Positions 50,043 to 58,821 of a stretch of DNA of 64,000 bases are shown here, one piece after another. The stretch covers positions 1,736,001-1,800,000 of the forward strand of contig CAXXVF010000002.1 in the NCBI GenBank assembly GCA_963663605.2, given 5' to 3'. The notes below the pieces were generated by a model, which had not been told where the DNA came from, ran no database searches, and was given only the letters and a program-made list of their open reading frames with translations. Source of the DNA: Sporobacter sp963663605. Lineage in GTDB: Bacteria; Bacillota; Clostridia; Oscillospirales; Oscillospiraceae. Every line of letters begins with the position of its first letter. The stretch's first letter is position 1. The position numbers and the translations under genes were made by a program.

Positions 50043-53000
50043 TACAGCATTTCCTCCAGATTCTCTTCCAGCTCCAGATAAGCCTTCTTTATTTCAGCGA
50101 TCTGATCCTCGGTCGCGTCCCAGTAACCGCGGTTATAATACTCCATCATCTGCTCCAGGATATCCATGTAGGCGTGCGCGTTGTTTTCGGCCATACGCCT
50201 GCGCATTTCAGGGTCTTCCACGTAAAGGCTGTGCAGATCGTTATAGATCCACTGCTCCACGCTGCCGGTCGTCGCGGCAAGCCCCATCACGTTTTCAAAC
50301 CGCTCGGCGATTTTCTGCGCGCCGTGATACTGGTGTTCCAGCAGCCCGTCGATCCATTTCGGATTCAAAACGCGCGTCCGAATGCCTCTGTTTATCGCTT
50401 TGTCCACCGTTTCGGTAATCACCCGGTCGCCGGTGGTGTCCGTTATGTACATAGCGGCTTTTTTGCCCCTCACCATCTCAACGGATTTCGACAGGCCGCC
50501 GAAAAACTCGTAGTAATGATCCAGGTCCGTTATCTCGTATTCCTGATTGTCGCGTATCTGCGATACGATATCCACGCTTTTTAAGTTGCTTTCATAAAGG
50601 CCGTCGACGTCTCTGCCGTGGAACGAACGGTTGTAGACGTATCTCAGGCTGGTTAAAAACTGGCTGCCGATCTGTTCTTCTTTTTCCCATGCTTTTGTCT
50701 CTATGATGGACGTGATCCCGGTGCCGTACTCACCTTCCTTCGGCCCGAACACCCTTGAAACGGCCAGCTTTTCGGCTTCGTCTTCTTCATACCCTTCGTC
50801 GATGAGCATGGCGAATATCTTTTTCGCGTGGGCCTTGAAGAAGTTCTCGCCGTCCGTTTCATCCGATTCATACAGATGATGCAAAACATCGTCCAGACTG
50901 TCCAGGAGGTTCGGGAACATGTCCCGGAAAAAGCCGCAGATGTTGACGGTCACGTCGATTCTCGGCCGCCCCAGTTCCCCAATCGGGATGACCTCAAACT
51001 TCGGGTCCCAGATGTTGCCCTTCTTGTTCATCTTCACGCCCAGATACCCGAGTATTTGCGAGAACGTTTCGCCCTGGGTCCGGGACGTCTCGAGCCCCCA
51101 GAGGATAACGGCCGCCGACTCGGGATAGGCGCCGTTTTCTTCTTCGTACGTCCTGAGCGTATTTTCAGCTATTTTGAAGCCGCGTTCATACGCCGTGGGG
51201 GACGGTACAAACCGCTGGTCGAATTGGATGAGGTTCGTGCCGGTCGGCAGAACGTCGGGATTTCTGTAGATGTCTCCCGCCGTTTTGACCGGGGTATACC
51301 CACCGTCCAGCGCGTGGATCAGCCCATCCAGTTCGTGATTTTTAATGATTTTTTCATAGACGCATTGGCCGTATCGGAGCGTTGCTTCATATTGCTCCCG
51401 ACAGGCTGCCGGAAGCGTGCCGCTTTCAAAATAAGCATCAAAGACCGCGTCGGCTTCCTCGTCGTATTTACCGGCCGATTTGAAATCTTTTTGTTCTTCC
51501 AGCGTTTCTATATCGGCACCGTCGGCCTGCGCGGCTATAGCGCGCAGGGATGAGACGTCGTTTCTGCTGTAGCGCAAAATGCCTTTTATGTACGCTTTTG
51601 CCTCATCTGCCGTATAATTTTCGCCATAGGCGTGCAGCCCTTTCGGTATGAGGCTCTTGTTCATCTGGTATAGTTCCGCTTCCAGCGCGTCAAGCTCTTC
51701 CGGCAGATTCAGCTCCTGCGCGAGCTTTTCGATGTTGCCGAGAACATCGCGCACCGACGCCGGGGAAACGGCCAGCGCGTGGTGGTAATCATCGGTCAAA
51801 GCCGACAGCTTCGCATAGTCCCCATACAGCCTTCCGGGGACAAAAACCGGCGGCTGGTAGCTAATGATCTGCGCGTGCGAGCGACGCTTGGCGATGGTCG
51901 CCTCCGACGGATTGCCGCAGTAATACAGATACAGATGCGGCAAATCCCCGATCAGCATATCGGGATAACAGCCGCCGCTCATTCCGCATTCCTTGCCTTT
52001 TAAAAATTCCAGCGTTCCGTGGGTGCCGACGTGTATGACGGCGTCGGCTTCAAACGTATCTCTCAGATAGCTGTAAAAGGCGACATACTGGTGATGGGGC
52101 GGCAGGGTCTTATCGTGATACAGCTTGTCCTGCTCCTCGTGGACGCCGCGCGAGGGCTGCAGCCCGACCAGCACATTGCCGAAAACAGCGGCGGGTATCT
52201 GGAAATCTCCGTCTTCGCCCGTCATGATCGAGCCGCCGGGCGGCCCCCACGTATCGATAAACAGCTGCTTTTCTGCCAGTTCATCGAAGGTTTTCAGATA
52301 TTGTTTCAGCGGATAGCGGAGCATTATTTCGTCATCGCTGTCATACCGGCCCGAATTGACAAGCTTTCCGGCCGTGAAGTTGCTCATCAGCTCTTCTTTT
52401 GAAACGGTGCGCGTACCGTAACCGTGTTCGGTCAGCGCGGCCAGTATGTTTTCAACAGACCGAAAGGTATCCAGAAAAGCGCCGCCGAACAGGTTGGCCT
52501 CACCGGGCGGGTAGTTGTAGCAAATGATGGCGATCTTCTTGTCCGATACCGGTTTTCTGGAAAGCGCAATATATTTTTCGGCCTTGTCCCGCAGCCGGTT
52601 CAGACGCTCTTCGATGATCTCTATTTCGTCCGTTACGACATCGTATTTTTCATTGTATCGCGGCGTGCTTTTGGCCCCTACGGGGATCGTTTCGAGCGCG
52701 CCGTCAAACTCCGGCAGCATAACGGATATGAGCACTTCGGCCGGTGTACTGCCCTGTATGGAATCCTTCCATTCACTGATCGTTCTTCTCGACATAAACA
52801 TAGGGTGCAGATACGGCGCGTCGGCCTCACTCAAAAGGCTCGTCCCGGCCTCTGCATTGCCGCCCATCGGCCCGGCACTCAGCCGGAAGGACATGGTGTT
52901 GACGATCAAATCCGGTTTGTTGGGAAGTGTATTCAATACGAGCGTATTGACCTTGCTGCTTTCCAGCGCCGCCGTTCCGCCGACGGCGACCGGAATAACA

Positions 53001-53743
53001 TTGGCAAATTCCAATAGCTTCTTATGGATAACAGACATTGCCTTTGAATAGTCCATGGGGTAAATGTGTCCGTAAAAAAGCAGCGCGACGACCGGCTTGT
53101 CTTTGTCATACGGAAAAGCTTCCATAAATTCACCGGACGTTTCAAAATACCGCATCGTTTCAGGATCACATAAAACAACCTCGGGGACTTCGCGGGCCTC
53201 ACGGGGCTTCGGCAGATTTTTAACGCCGCCGTAATCCCTCAGGATCAAAAGCAGCATGTTGTATATGTTTTCAGTGTCGGCGACAAAGAAATACTTACAG
53301 AGCTGGCTGTAGTTCTTCATGTCGCGCATCTTTCCCGGCATGACCTTGCCCATGGCTTCGGCCATATTCTGCATCTTCTTCATGGCCGCCATATCGGGCT
53401 TTTTATCCGGGTTTTTCGACTGCATGGACGCTGCGGTAAACGCCCCGAGCCTTAAGTACTGACGGGCCGAATTACCGTACGGCACGATATTGCCCGAACA
53501 TTTTTCCAGCCCGTCACAGACGGCTTTTATGGTTGATACGGGGCTGCCCATCAGGTCGACGAATACAAAATCGCTTTCGGCAATATCGTCGGTCAATCGC
53601 TTGTTCTTTTTAGCAGCGTATTCGGAAACGGCATAATAGATTTTCAGCTCCAGCGCGTCCGGAACCAGCGTGTTTACCGCCTCTTCGGCCCGGATCATGC
53701 ACTGGATGGCCGGTGACGAAACCGATATGAATGTCATTTTCAT
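50042..53743 (-). CDS. cobN: CobN-like large subunit of cobaltochelatase/magnesium chelatase
   Basis: The metal- and tetrapyrrole-binding subunit of an ATP-dependent chelatase; 1233 residues, normal for CobN/BchH. Recognisable segments include FVDLMGSPVSTIKAVCDGLEK, IICYNYPPGEANLFGGAFLDTF, VIHVGTHGTLEFLKGKECGMSG, WGLETSRTQGETFSQILGYLG, GRPRIDVTVNICGFFRDMFPNLLDSLDD and the C-terminal NPKWIDGLLEHQYHGAQKIAERFENVMG. Known CobN acts late in the aerobic pathway; here it co-occurs with early-insertion CbiX, so its target is uncertain. Start overlaps the BtuD-like stop (ATGA). Confidence 0.92.
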   Translation of the reverse strand: MKMTFISVSSPAIQCMIRAEEAVNTLVPDALELKIYYAVSEYAAKKNKRLTDDIAESDFVFVDLMGSPVSTIKAVCDGLEKCSGNIVPYGNSARQYLRLGAFTAASMQSKNPDKKPDMAAMKKMQNMAEAMGKVMPGKMRDMKNYSQLCKYFFVADTENIYNMLLLILRDYGGVKNLPKPREAREVPEVVLCDPETMRYFETSGEFMEAFPYDKDKPVVALLFYGHIYPMDYSKAMSVIHKKLLEFANVIPVAVGGTAALESSKVNTLVLNTLPNKPDLIVNTMSFRLSAGPMGGNAEAGTSLLSEADAPYLHPMFMSRRTISEWKDSIQGSTPAEVLISVMLPEFDGALETIPVGAKSTPRYNEKYDVVTDEIEIIEERLNRLRDKAEKYIALSRKPVSDKKIAIICYNYPPGEANLFGGAFLDTFRSVENILAALTEHGYGTRTVSKEELMSNFTAGKLVNSGRYDSDDEIMLRYPLKQYLKTFDELAEKQLFIDTWGPPGGSIMTGEDGDFQIPAAVFGNVLVGLQPSRGVHEEQDKLYHDKTLPPHHQYVAFYSYLRDTFEADAVIHVGTHGTLEFLKGKECGMSGGCYPDMLIGDLPHLYLYYCGNPSEATIAKRRSHAQIISYQPPVFVPGRLYGDYAKLSALTDDYHHALAVSPASVRDVLGNIEKLAQELNLPEELDALEAELYQMNKSLIPKGLHAYGENYTADEAKAYIKGILRYSRNDVSSLRAIAAQADGADIETLEEQKDFKSAGKYDEEADAVFDAYFESGTLPAACREQYEATLRYGQCVYEKIIKNHELDGLIHALDGGYTPVKTAGDIYRNPDVLPTGTNLIQFDQRFVPSPTAYERGFKIAENTLRTYEEENGAYPESAAVILWGLETSRTQGETFSQILGYLGVKMNKKGNIWDPKFEVIPIGELGRPRIDVTVNICGFFRDMFPNLLDSLDDVLHHLYESDETDGENFFKAHAKKIFAMLIDEGYEEDEAEKLAVSRVFGPKEGEYGTGITSIIETKAWEKEEQIGSQFLTSLRYVYNRSFHGRDVDGLYESNLKSVDIVSQIRDNQEYEITDLDHYYEFFGGLSKSVEMVRGKKAAMYITDTTGDRVITETVDKAINRGIRTRVLNPKWIDGLLEHQYHGAQKIAERFENVMGLAATTGSVEQWIYNDLHSLYVEDPEMRRRMAENNAHAYMDILEQMMEYYNRGYWDATEDQIAEIKKAYLELEENLEEML

Positions 53744-54534
53744 GATTTCACGACCTTTTTTGCATAAAAAACCGGTTTATTCGTATCGGCGTCGGTTATG
53801 ATATCCGCTTCGACCCTGAAAACATCCTCCAGTACGCCGTCTCCGACCACCTGCCACGGGTCGCCCTGTTTGTAAATGCCCCTATCCTTTATGACGATGA
53901 GCTCGTCGGAAAACCGTGCGGCATGGTTCATATCGTGCAGGACCATAACGATGGTGATGCCGTCCTCCCGGTTGAGACGGGAAACGAGTTCCATAATCTC
54001 AAGCTGATGGGATATGTCCAGATACGTCGTCGGCTCGTCCAGCAGCAGGACCTCCGGTTTTTGCGCAACGGCCATGGCCAGCCACGCACGCTGGCGCTCA
54101 CCGCCCGACAACGTGTTGATTTTCCTGTGCTGCAGCTCGGTCATGCCCGTTTTCTCAAGCGCCCAGTCCACAATATCGTTGTCGCCGCCCGCCTGGCCTT
54201 CCCACCATTTTTTATGGGCAAACCGTCCGTAGCTGACGAGCGTTTTGACGGTGACGTCGCTCATGGTCGTATTGTTCTGCCCCAGCACCGCCATCTTCTG
54301 CGCGACGAGCTTCGTTCGGGTCTTGAAGATGTTCTGTTTATTGAGCAGCACTTGGCCGCGGTCCGGCTTCAGATTCCGGCTCATGGCGCGCAGCAGCGTC
54401 GTTTTGCCGCAGCCGTTGGGGCCTATGATGGAATATATCTTGCCTTTTTGTATCTCGAGGTTAATATCCTCCAGAATGAGCGTCTCTTTGTATGCAACGC
54501 GGAGGTTGCATACCGTTATGATCATATCGTCCAT
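53740..54534 (-). CDS. btuD: Cobamide/iron-chelate ABC importer ATPase (BtuD/FecE-like)
   Basis: 264-residue ATPase of a type II importer. Walker A GPNGCGKTTLL, Q-loop AQKMAVLGQNN, signature LSGGERQRAWLAMAVAQ, Walker B VLLLDEPTTYLD, and switch VLHDMNHAARF. Sequence alone does not separate B12 from siderophore or heme ATPases; the cobalamin riboswitch upstream of the operon supports corrinoid uptake. Follows btuC by seven bases; overlaps cobN. Confidence 0.88.
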   Translation of the reverse strand: MDDMIITVCNLRVAYKETLILEDINLEIQKGKIYSIIGPNGCGKTTLLRAMSRNLKPDRGQVLLNKQNIFKTRTKLVAQKMAVLGQNNTTMSDVTVKTLVSYGRFAHKKWWEGQAGGDNDIVDWALEKTGMTELQHRKINTLSGGERQRAWLAMAVAQKPEVLLLDEPTTYLDISHQLEIMELVSRLNREDGITIVMVLHDMNHAARFSDELIVIKDRGIYKQGDPWQVVGDGVLEDVFRVEADIITDADTNKPVFYAKKVVKS

Positions 54535-54541
54535 ATAAACC

Positions 54542-55537
54542 CTACTTTCTGAGAAGATAGAGGAAGAACGGGACGCCCAGCACCGCCATGACGATGCCGA
54601 CAGGTATCTCCGTGGGACTGAAAACCGTCCGTGCGAACGTATCGCTGAACATGACGAGCGCCGCCCCCAAAAGCGCCGTCGACGGGAACAGGAACCGGTA
54701 ATCGTTGCCGGAGATCAGCCGGATACTGTGCGGCACGATCAGCCCGACGAAGCCCAGAAGGCCGACGACGCTGACGGCGCTCGCGGCCAAAAACGCGGCC
54801 AGCGCGGTAAAACCAAGGCGCGTTACTTCCACGTTGAGCCCGAGCCCGCGGGCAACGTCGTCCCCAAGGACGAGGATGTTCATCTTATTGGATAAAAAGA
54901 AAACCAAAACAAGCCCGATGATCGTGTACGGCAGGATCGTCGCCACTTCCGGCCAGCTTCTTGACGACAGGCTGCCGTTCATAAACGTCAGCGCGCCGTG
55001 CACCCGGTCGCTGAAAAAGACGAGCGTTGCCGATATCCCGGCACTGAAAAAGGCCGATACGGCGACGCCGGCCAGGATGATCCGGGTCGGCTCGATGCCG
55101 CCCTTCCACGCCAGCGAATAGATGATGACGGCGGCAAGCAGCGCGCCGAAGAAGGCAGCGATCGGAACAAAGTTCTGATACTGCGGCAAAATGACGAGAA
55201 TGAAAATACCGAAAAGGCCGGCGCCGCTGCTGATGCCGATGATGCTCGGGTCGGCCAGCGGATTTTTCATGACGCCCTGCAGGATCGCGCCCGACAAGGC
55301 CAGATTGATGCCGACGAGCCCCGCCAGTATCATACGCGGCAGGCGGATGTTCCAGACGACCATGCCCTCGGTCGTCGTATGGTCGCCGAAAATAGACGAA
55401 ATCACCTGCTGTACGGTGATGCTCATTGTCCCGACGATATTCCCGACGAAAAAACCGGCTACGACAGCGGCGAATAAAACGATCATAACGATGAATTTGT
55501 ATCTGGGCGTTTCCCGGAAAGAGCGTTTTTCCATCAT
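54542..55537 (-). CDS. btuC: Cobamide/iron-chelate ABC importer permease (BtuC/FecD-like)
   Basis: A 331-residue permease with ten predicted helices. Family hallmarks: RLPRMILAGLVGINLALSGAILQGVMKNPLADPSIIGISSGAGLFG, GLNVEVTRLGFTALAAFLAASAVSVVGLLGFVGLIVPHSIRLI and the end TEIPVGIVMAVLGVPFFLYLLR. Overlaps the btuF stop by four bases (ATGATGG). Specificity as for the ATPase. Confidence 0.9.
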   Translation of the reverse strand: MMEKRSFRETPRYKFIVMIVLFAAVVAGFFVGNIVGTMSITVQQVISSIFGDHTTTEGMVVWNIRLPRMILAGLVGINLALSGAILQGVMKNPLADPSIIGISSGAGLFGIFILVILPQYQNFVPIAAFFGALLAAVIIYSLAWKGGIEPTRIILAGVAVSAFFSAGISATLVFFSDRVHGALTFMNGSLSSRSWPEVATILPYTIIGLVLVFFLSNKMNILVLGDDVARGLGLNVEVTRLGFTALAAFLAASAVSVVGLLGFVGLIVPHSIRLISGNDYRFLFPSTALLGAALVMFSDTFARTVFSPTEIPVGIVMAVLGVPFFLYLLRK

Positions 55538-56637
55538 CCGAGTTCTCCGGTTAATTCTCCGTAGATCTCAGGATAAATGCCCTTGGCCATGTACGTAATC
55601 GCGTCCACGTAATACGGCCCGGCATTGTAAAGAAAATATTGCTGCGGCAGATAGATCACGCGGCCTTCGGAAATCGCTTCAACGGAGCTCCACGCCGGGT
55701 TGGACGCAAACTGCTCCTCAACGGTCGCGCGCGCTTCTTCATTTGAGGAAATCATCGTCGTGACCAGCACGTAATCCGGGTCCTGTTCGACGATGTACTC
55801 AATATCAAGGGGCGTCGTCTCCGAGCCGATCGTATCGGGCGGGAGGTTTGAGGCAATATTATCAAGCTCCAGTATTGCGGCAATGTCCCCGGCTATGCTG
55901 TTGTCCAGCTTGACAGCGAGAGATTTGGACGTCACGTACAGGATAACAACGGACGGTTGCGTATCCGGCAGCTGCTCCACAACGGCGTCTCTGCCTGCTG
56001 CAAGCTCCGATATGCGCTGCTCCGCCAGTTCGTTTTGCTCCAGGATCTTCCCGAACGCCCTGTATGTATCCATAACATCTTTGAGGCTTCTTATGTGCGT
56101 AATGATGACGTCAAAACCCATATCTCGCAGCGACGCGGCCACTGTATTCTGCGTCCCCAGCTGCGCAATGATCAGATCCGGCCGCTGCTCCACAACAGCC
56201 TCAGTATTGAGCGCGTACACCTGTCCCACGGTCGGCAGGGCACAGATCTCTTCCTCGTAGCCTTCCGTCAGACGTATATTGGCGCTGACGTCGGAGGTGC
56301 AGATCGACTTGCCTCCGAGGTCATACCAAATGTTCATCGGCGTACCCGAAAGAACGGCGACTTTTTGCGGCGCCGTTTCAATCGTTGTTTCATAGCCGAG
56401 CGCATCCGTCACGGTCAGCGGATAGCCGTCGCCCGAGACGGTTATGAGGGTCTCCTCATCTTCGGAAGCGTCCGGGGTTTGCGCGGCAGCCGTATCGGAC
56501 GCGGCGGCTTCACCGGATACAGCCGTTTCATCGGACACAGCAGCATCTGTATTTTGCGCTTCACTGCCTGATGTTGTGCCGCATCCGGACAGAATCAGCA
56601 GGCAGATTAGAAATACGGCAATGATTCTTTTTTTCAT
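55534..56637 (-). CDS. btuF: Cobamide/iron-chelate binding lipoprotein (BtuF-like)
   Basis: Extracellular receptor of the importer, 367 residues. Lipoprotein signal MKKRIIAVFLICLLILSGCG (Cys about 19), then an Ala/Ser/Thr/Glu-rich linker (about 22-55). A two-lobed helical-backbone binding domain follows: YPLTVTDALGYETTIETAPQKVAVLSG, NTEAVVEQRPDLIIAQLG, and WSSVEAISEGRVIYLPQQYFL. ATG 56637 follows GGGAG and starts the signal peptide; the frame is open upstream through the terminator and is not translated there. First gene under the third cobalamin riboswitch. Confidence 0.9.
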   Translation of the reverse strand: MKKRIIAVFLICLLILSGCGTTSGSEAQNTDAAVSDETAVSGEAAASDTAAAQTPDASEDEETLITVSGDGYPLTVTDALGYETTIETAPQKVAVLSGTPMNIWYDLGGKSICTSDVSANIRLTEGYEEEICALPTVGQVYALNTEAVVEQRPDLIIAQLGTQNTVAASLRDMGFDVIITHIRSLKDVMDTYRAFGKILEQNELAEQRISELAAGRDAVVEQLPDTQPSVVILYVTSKSLAVKLDNSIAGDIAAILELDNIASNLPPDTIGSETTPLDIEYIVEQDPDYVLVTTMISSNEEARATVEEQFASNPAWSSVEAISEGRVIYLPQQYFLYNAGPYYVDAITYMAKGIYPEIYGELTGELG

Positions 56638-56664
56638 TTCAAACTCCCATTTCAAATTTAAATA

Positions 56665-56692
56665 AAAAAAGACAGCCTTGCGGCTGTCTTTA
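56665..56692 (-). terminator. Riboswitch-controlled terminator before btuF
   Basis: Leftward, an aaagacagcc/ggctgtcttt stem with a gcaa-type loop is followed by a U-run. It lies between the aptamer and the btuF ribosome binding site. Confidence 0.88.
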
Positions 56693-56775
56693 AAAACAAG
56701 GATACCAGAACAAGTACAGATTAACCTGTTCAATCGTTGCTCAAAACGTCCCGATACACCGCAGTTCATTTTGAA

Positions 56776-56935
56776 AGAACAACGAGCAGGTCTCCTGACT
56801 TAAGTTCATCGCATAAGACGCCTTCTCAGGCTTTCACCCAATGGCCTAATGCCTTATGCTCCCTAACACAGTGACGGGTTCGTATCGGATTTTCACCAAT
56901 TTCCCTTTTAATTCCCGAAAGGAAACTCATGTTCT
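56776..56935 (-). promoter_or_regulatory. Cobalamin riboswitch upstream of btuF
   Basis: Leftward order: GGGAAATTGGTGAAAATCC, AACCCGTCACTGTG, GCCATTGGGTGAAAGCC, GAGAAGGCG, and AGTCAGGAGACCTGC. P1 closes agaac (56935-56931) with gttct (56780-56776). The core matches class I-type cobalamin riboswitches. It predicts repression of the importer, chelatase and lipoprotein genes by cobamide. Confidence 0.95.
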
Positions 56936-56972
56936 GCCAATTATTCAGTTTTCGACATTTTTACTACATATC

Positions 56973-57001
56973 TTTATAATACTATTCTTGTTTCTTGTCA
57001 A
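56973..57001 (-). promoter_or_regulatory. Promoter of the btuF operon
   Basis: Leftward TTGACA (57001-56996), 17-base spacer, TATAAA (56978-56973). Confidence 0.85.
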
Positions 57002-57100
57002 GTATATGTGCGATGCGATTGAACGTATTTAGCCGGTGCTCGTATGATATGAAGCGGCTTTTGCCTGGGAATATAACGCTTTGCACGGAAGCCGCACGGC

Positions 57101-57418
57101 TCATACGGGCGCGTCGTCGTATGCTTTCATCGCCGCAACCAGGCAGTCCGCGACGCCGTTGACGCCGGCCACCATAAGCGACATCAAAACAGCGCCGCGC
57201 ATTTCGTCACGGGTCACGCCCGCTTTTTTGGCAAATGCCGCGTGCGCCGCCACGGAACCCACCGCGCCCCGGCTGGCCTGAAGGGCGATGTATACCAGCT
57301 GGAATGTTTTCGCGTCCAGTCCGCCGCTGTTTTGAAGCGTGTCCCCCAAGTTAAAAAAAGCCTGCATCGTTTCAGGGGATTCCTTCCCCCATAATTCCAT
57401 AAATTCAGGTCCCGCCAT
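57101..57418 (-). CDS. Carboxymuconolactone decarboxylase/AhpD-like protein lacking the redox cysteines
   Basis: 105-residue all-helical protein of the CMD fold. The core region SRGAVGSVAAHAAFAKKAGVTRDEMRGAVLMSLMVAGV aligns with the AhpD active segment but has no C-x-x-C; only the following His is kept, so peroxidase-type chemistry is unlikely. Function unknown. It has its own AAGGAGG ribosome binding site and a possible promoter (TTGCCG, 16 bases, TATACT) and reads leftward towards the btuF control region. Confidence 0.7.
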   Translation of the reverse strand: MAGPEFMELWGKESPETMQAFFNLGDTLQNSGGLDAKTFQLVYIALQASRGAVGSVAAHAAFAKKAGVTRDEMRGAVLMSLMVAGVNGVADCLVAAMKAYDDAPV

Positions 57419-57519
57419 ACCGATGATTCCTCCTTATTATTTAAGTACCTGTCGCGTTGCTTCTAAGTATAATTTTAAGTCAACAAACGGCAAATATCAA
57501 GTGCGCACGCGCCAATATT

Positions 57520-57548
57520 TTGACGGCTCCCCCTACCCGATGTATAAT
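57520..57548 (+). promoter_or_regulatory. Promoter of the DUF445 gene
   Basis: TTGACG at 57520-57525, 17 bases, TATAAT at 57543-57548; the start codon is 29 bases further on. Confidence 0.8.
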
Positions 57549-57577
57549 GACATAAGTCCGTTAAGGGAGTATGAATA

Positions 57578-58459
57578 ATGCAGCTACTGAATATTATCGC
57601 CGCCCCGCTTGTCGGCGGAATTGTCGGCTACGTTACAAACTATATAGCGATAAAAATGCTTTTCCGGCCGGCAAAGCCCGTCATGATCGGGCGCTTCCGC
57701 GTACCGTTCACGCCTGGTATCGTGCCGAAACGAAAGGACAAGCTGGCTGAGATTCTGGGGCGTTCGATCGTCGAGAAATTCTTTAATGCCGACGATCTTG
57801 AGATCGTTTTCATGTCCGATGATTTGAAAAACGCCTTCGCCGACAGTCTCATGGACCTGATAAACGATCCGGCTACGACGCTGTGCTTTCTGAAAAAGGA
57901 ATCCGGGGAACATGATCCGATTCTGGAAAAAGCAAAAGACGAGCTGTGCATCCGGATACAGGCCGCGCTGCTTCGGGCGGACCTGCCCGAACGCATTATT
58001 CGCGAGGGCCGGAAAAACACTCATAAGCGTTCAGGGGCGTCGTCGCTGAAAAAAGCGCTGCTCAGCGAGACGGTCTCAACCATTTCACAGCCGCTTTCCG
58101 AGCGGATAGAGAACTATATCGTTGAACGTGGCCGTTTGATTATCCGGCCTGTCATCGACGAGGAATTTGAAGCGCTTTCATGTGAGCCGGTTTCAAATAT
58201 CTTAAGCGAGATAATCCCGGATAAGGCGCAGCAAAGGCAGCGCATTCTTCATATTTATGAAAGCTTCATGTGCACGCATGTGCGCTCCATCGTAGAAAGC
58301 ATCGATGTCGGCGGCATGATCACCGAAAAAATAAAGCAGATGCAGCCGGAGGACGTCGAAAGTCTCGTTGTATCGGTTGTCAGCCGGGAACTGAAATATG
58401 TCGTGCTTTTTGGCGCACTGATCGGCATGCTGATCGGAACGATTAATATCTTTATTTAG
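57578..58459 (+). CDS. DUF445 family membrane protein (YheB-like)
   Basis: 293-residue protein with a membrane helix at each end. The N-terminus LLNIIAAPLVGGIVGYVTNYIAIKMLFRPAKP and the following FTPGIVPKRKDKLAEILGRSIVEKF are the DUF445 hallmark. A long charged helical middle (about 60-265) precedes the C-terminal helix VVLFGALIGMLIGTINIFI. Family function is unknown; Bacillus members are linked to sporulation and membrane organisation. ATG 57578 follows AAGGGAG. Monocistronic. Confidence 0.88.
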   Translation: MQLLNIIAAPLVGGIVGYVTNYIAIKMLFRPAKPVMIGRFRVPFTPGIVPKRKDKLAEILGRSIVEKFFNADDLEIVFMSDDLKNAFADSLMDLINDPATTLCFLKKESGEHDPILEKAKDELCIRIQAALLRADLPERIIREGRKNTHKRSGASSLKKALLSETVSTISQPLSERIENYIVERGRLIIRPVIDEEFEALSCEPVSNILSEIIPDKAQQRQRILHIYESFMCTHVRSIVESIDVGGMITEKIKQMQPEDVESLVVSVVSRELKYVVLFGALIGMLIGTINIFI

Positions 58460-58483
58460 CCTCAAATATCGCCAAAACAGCAA

Positions 58484-58512
58484 CGATGGCTCCTTTGCGG
58501 AGCCATCGTTTT
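58484..58512. terminator. Terminator between convergent DUF445 and small membrane protein genes
   Basis: Stem gatggctcc/ggagccatc with a tttgc loop, followed rightward by gttttatt. Confidence 0.8.
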
Positions 58513-58513
58513 A

Positions 58514-58744
58514 TTATTTAACAATCCTTTTTGCAGCTTTGAGTATCCGGGCCGTAAAATCGTCCCCTTCATGCGCTTGGGCATCATAGCCGCTATTGTC
58601 CGCGTCCGATAAATCCTTGTATTTATCCTCTTTAGCAAGCTTCTTGTACCCATAGTACGCGCCCGCGCCGATCAGGGCAGCCGCCGCGAGTTTGCCGAAT
58701 ACGCCCGATCTGCGCTGTACAAGCTCCAAACTATAACTTTTCAT
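58514..58744 (-). CDS. Small membrane protein of unknown function
   Basis: 76 residues: a polar N-terminus, one hydrophobic stretch (about 17-32, KLAAAALIGAGAYYGY), then a Lys/Asp-rich tail ending in FTARILKAAKRIVK. No family recognised. The ATG at 58744, eight bases after GGAGG, is preferred to an upstream in-frame start. It follows the polyprenyl synthase gene by 77 bases on the same strand; a TATAAT sits in the gap (minus strand, about 58828-58823), so it may have its own promoter. Confidence 0.6.
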   Translation of the reverse strand: MKSYSLELVQRRSGVFGKLAAAALIGAGAYYGYKKLAKEDKYKDLSDADNSGYDAQAHEGDDFTARILKAAKRIVK

Positions 58745-58821
58745 ATAAAATACCTCCAAATATTCCCGGCATATCTGCCCGTAATCCTATTGAATATCTA
58801 TTTTTTAATGGAAGAACAGTA

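Larger units (their letters stand above)
56638..57100. other. Control region of the btuF operon
   Basis: 463 bases holding, leftward, a consensus promoter (57001-56973), a cobalamin riboswitch (56935-56776) and an intrinsic terminator (56692-56665). The stretch 57002-57100 runs to the CMD-like gene end; I saw no terminator there. Confidence 0.85.

Noticed and set aside
53740..56637. Assignment of the ABC importer to heme or siderophore uptake
   Set aside because: Protein sequences alone allow it, but the operon starts with a cobalamin riboswitch and continues into a CobN-type chelatase, so corrinoid uptake is the better call.
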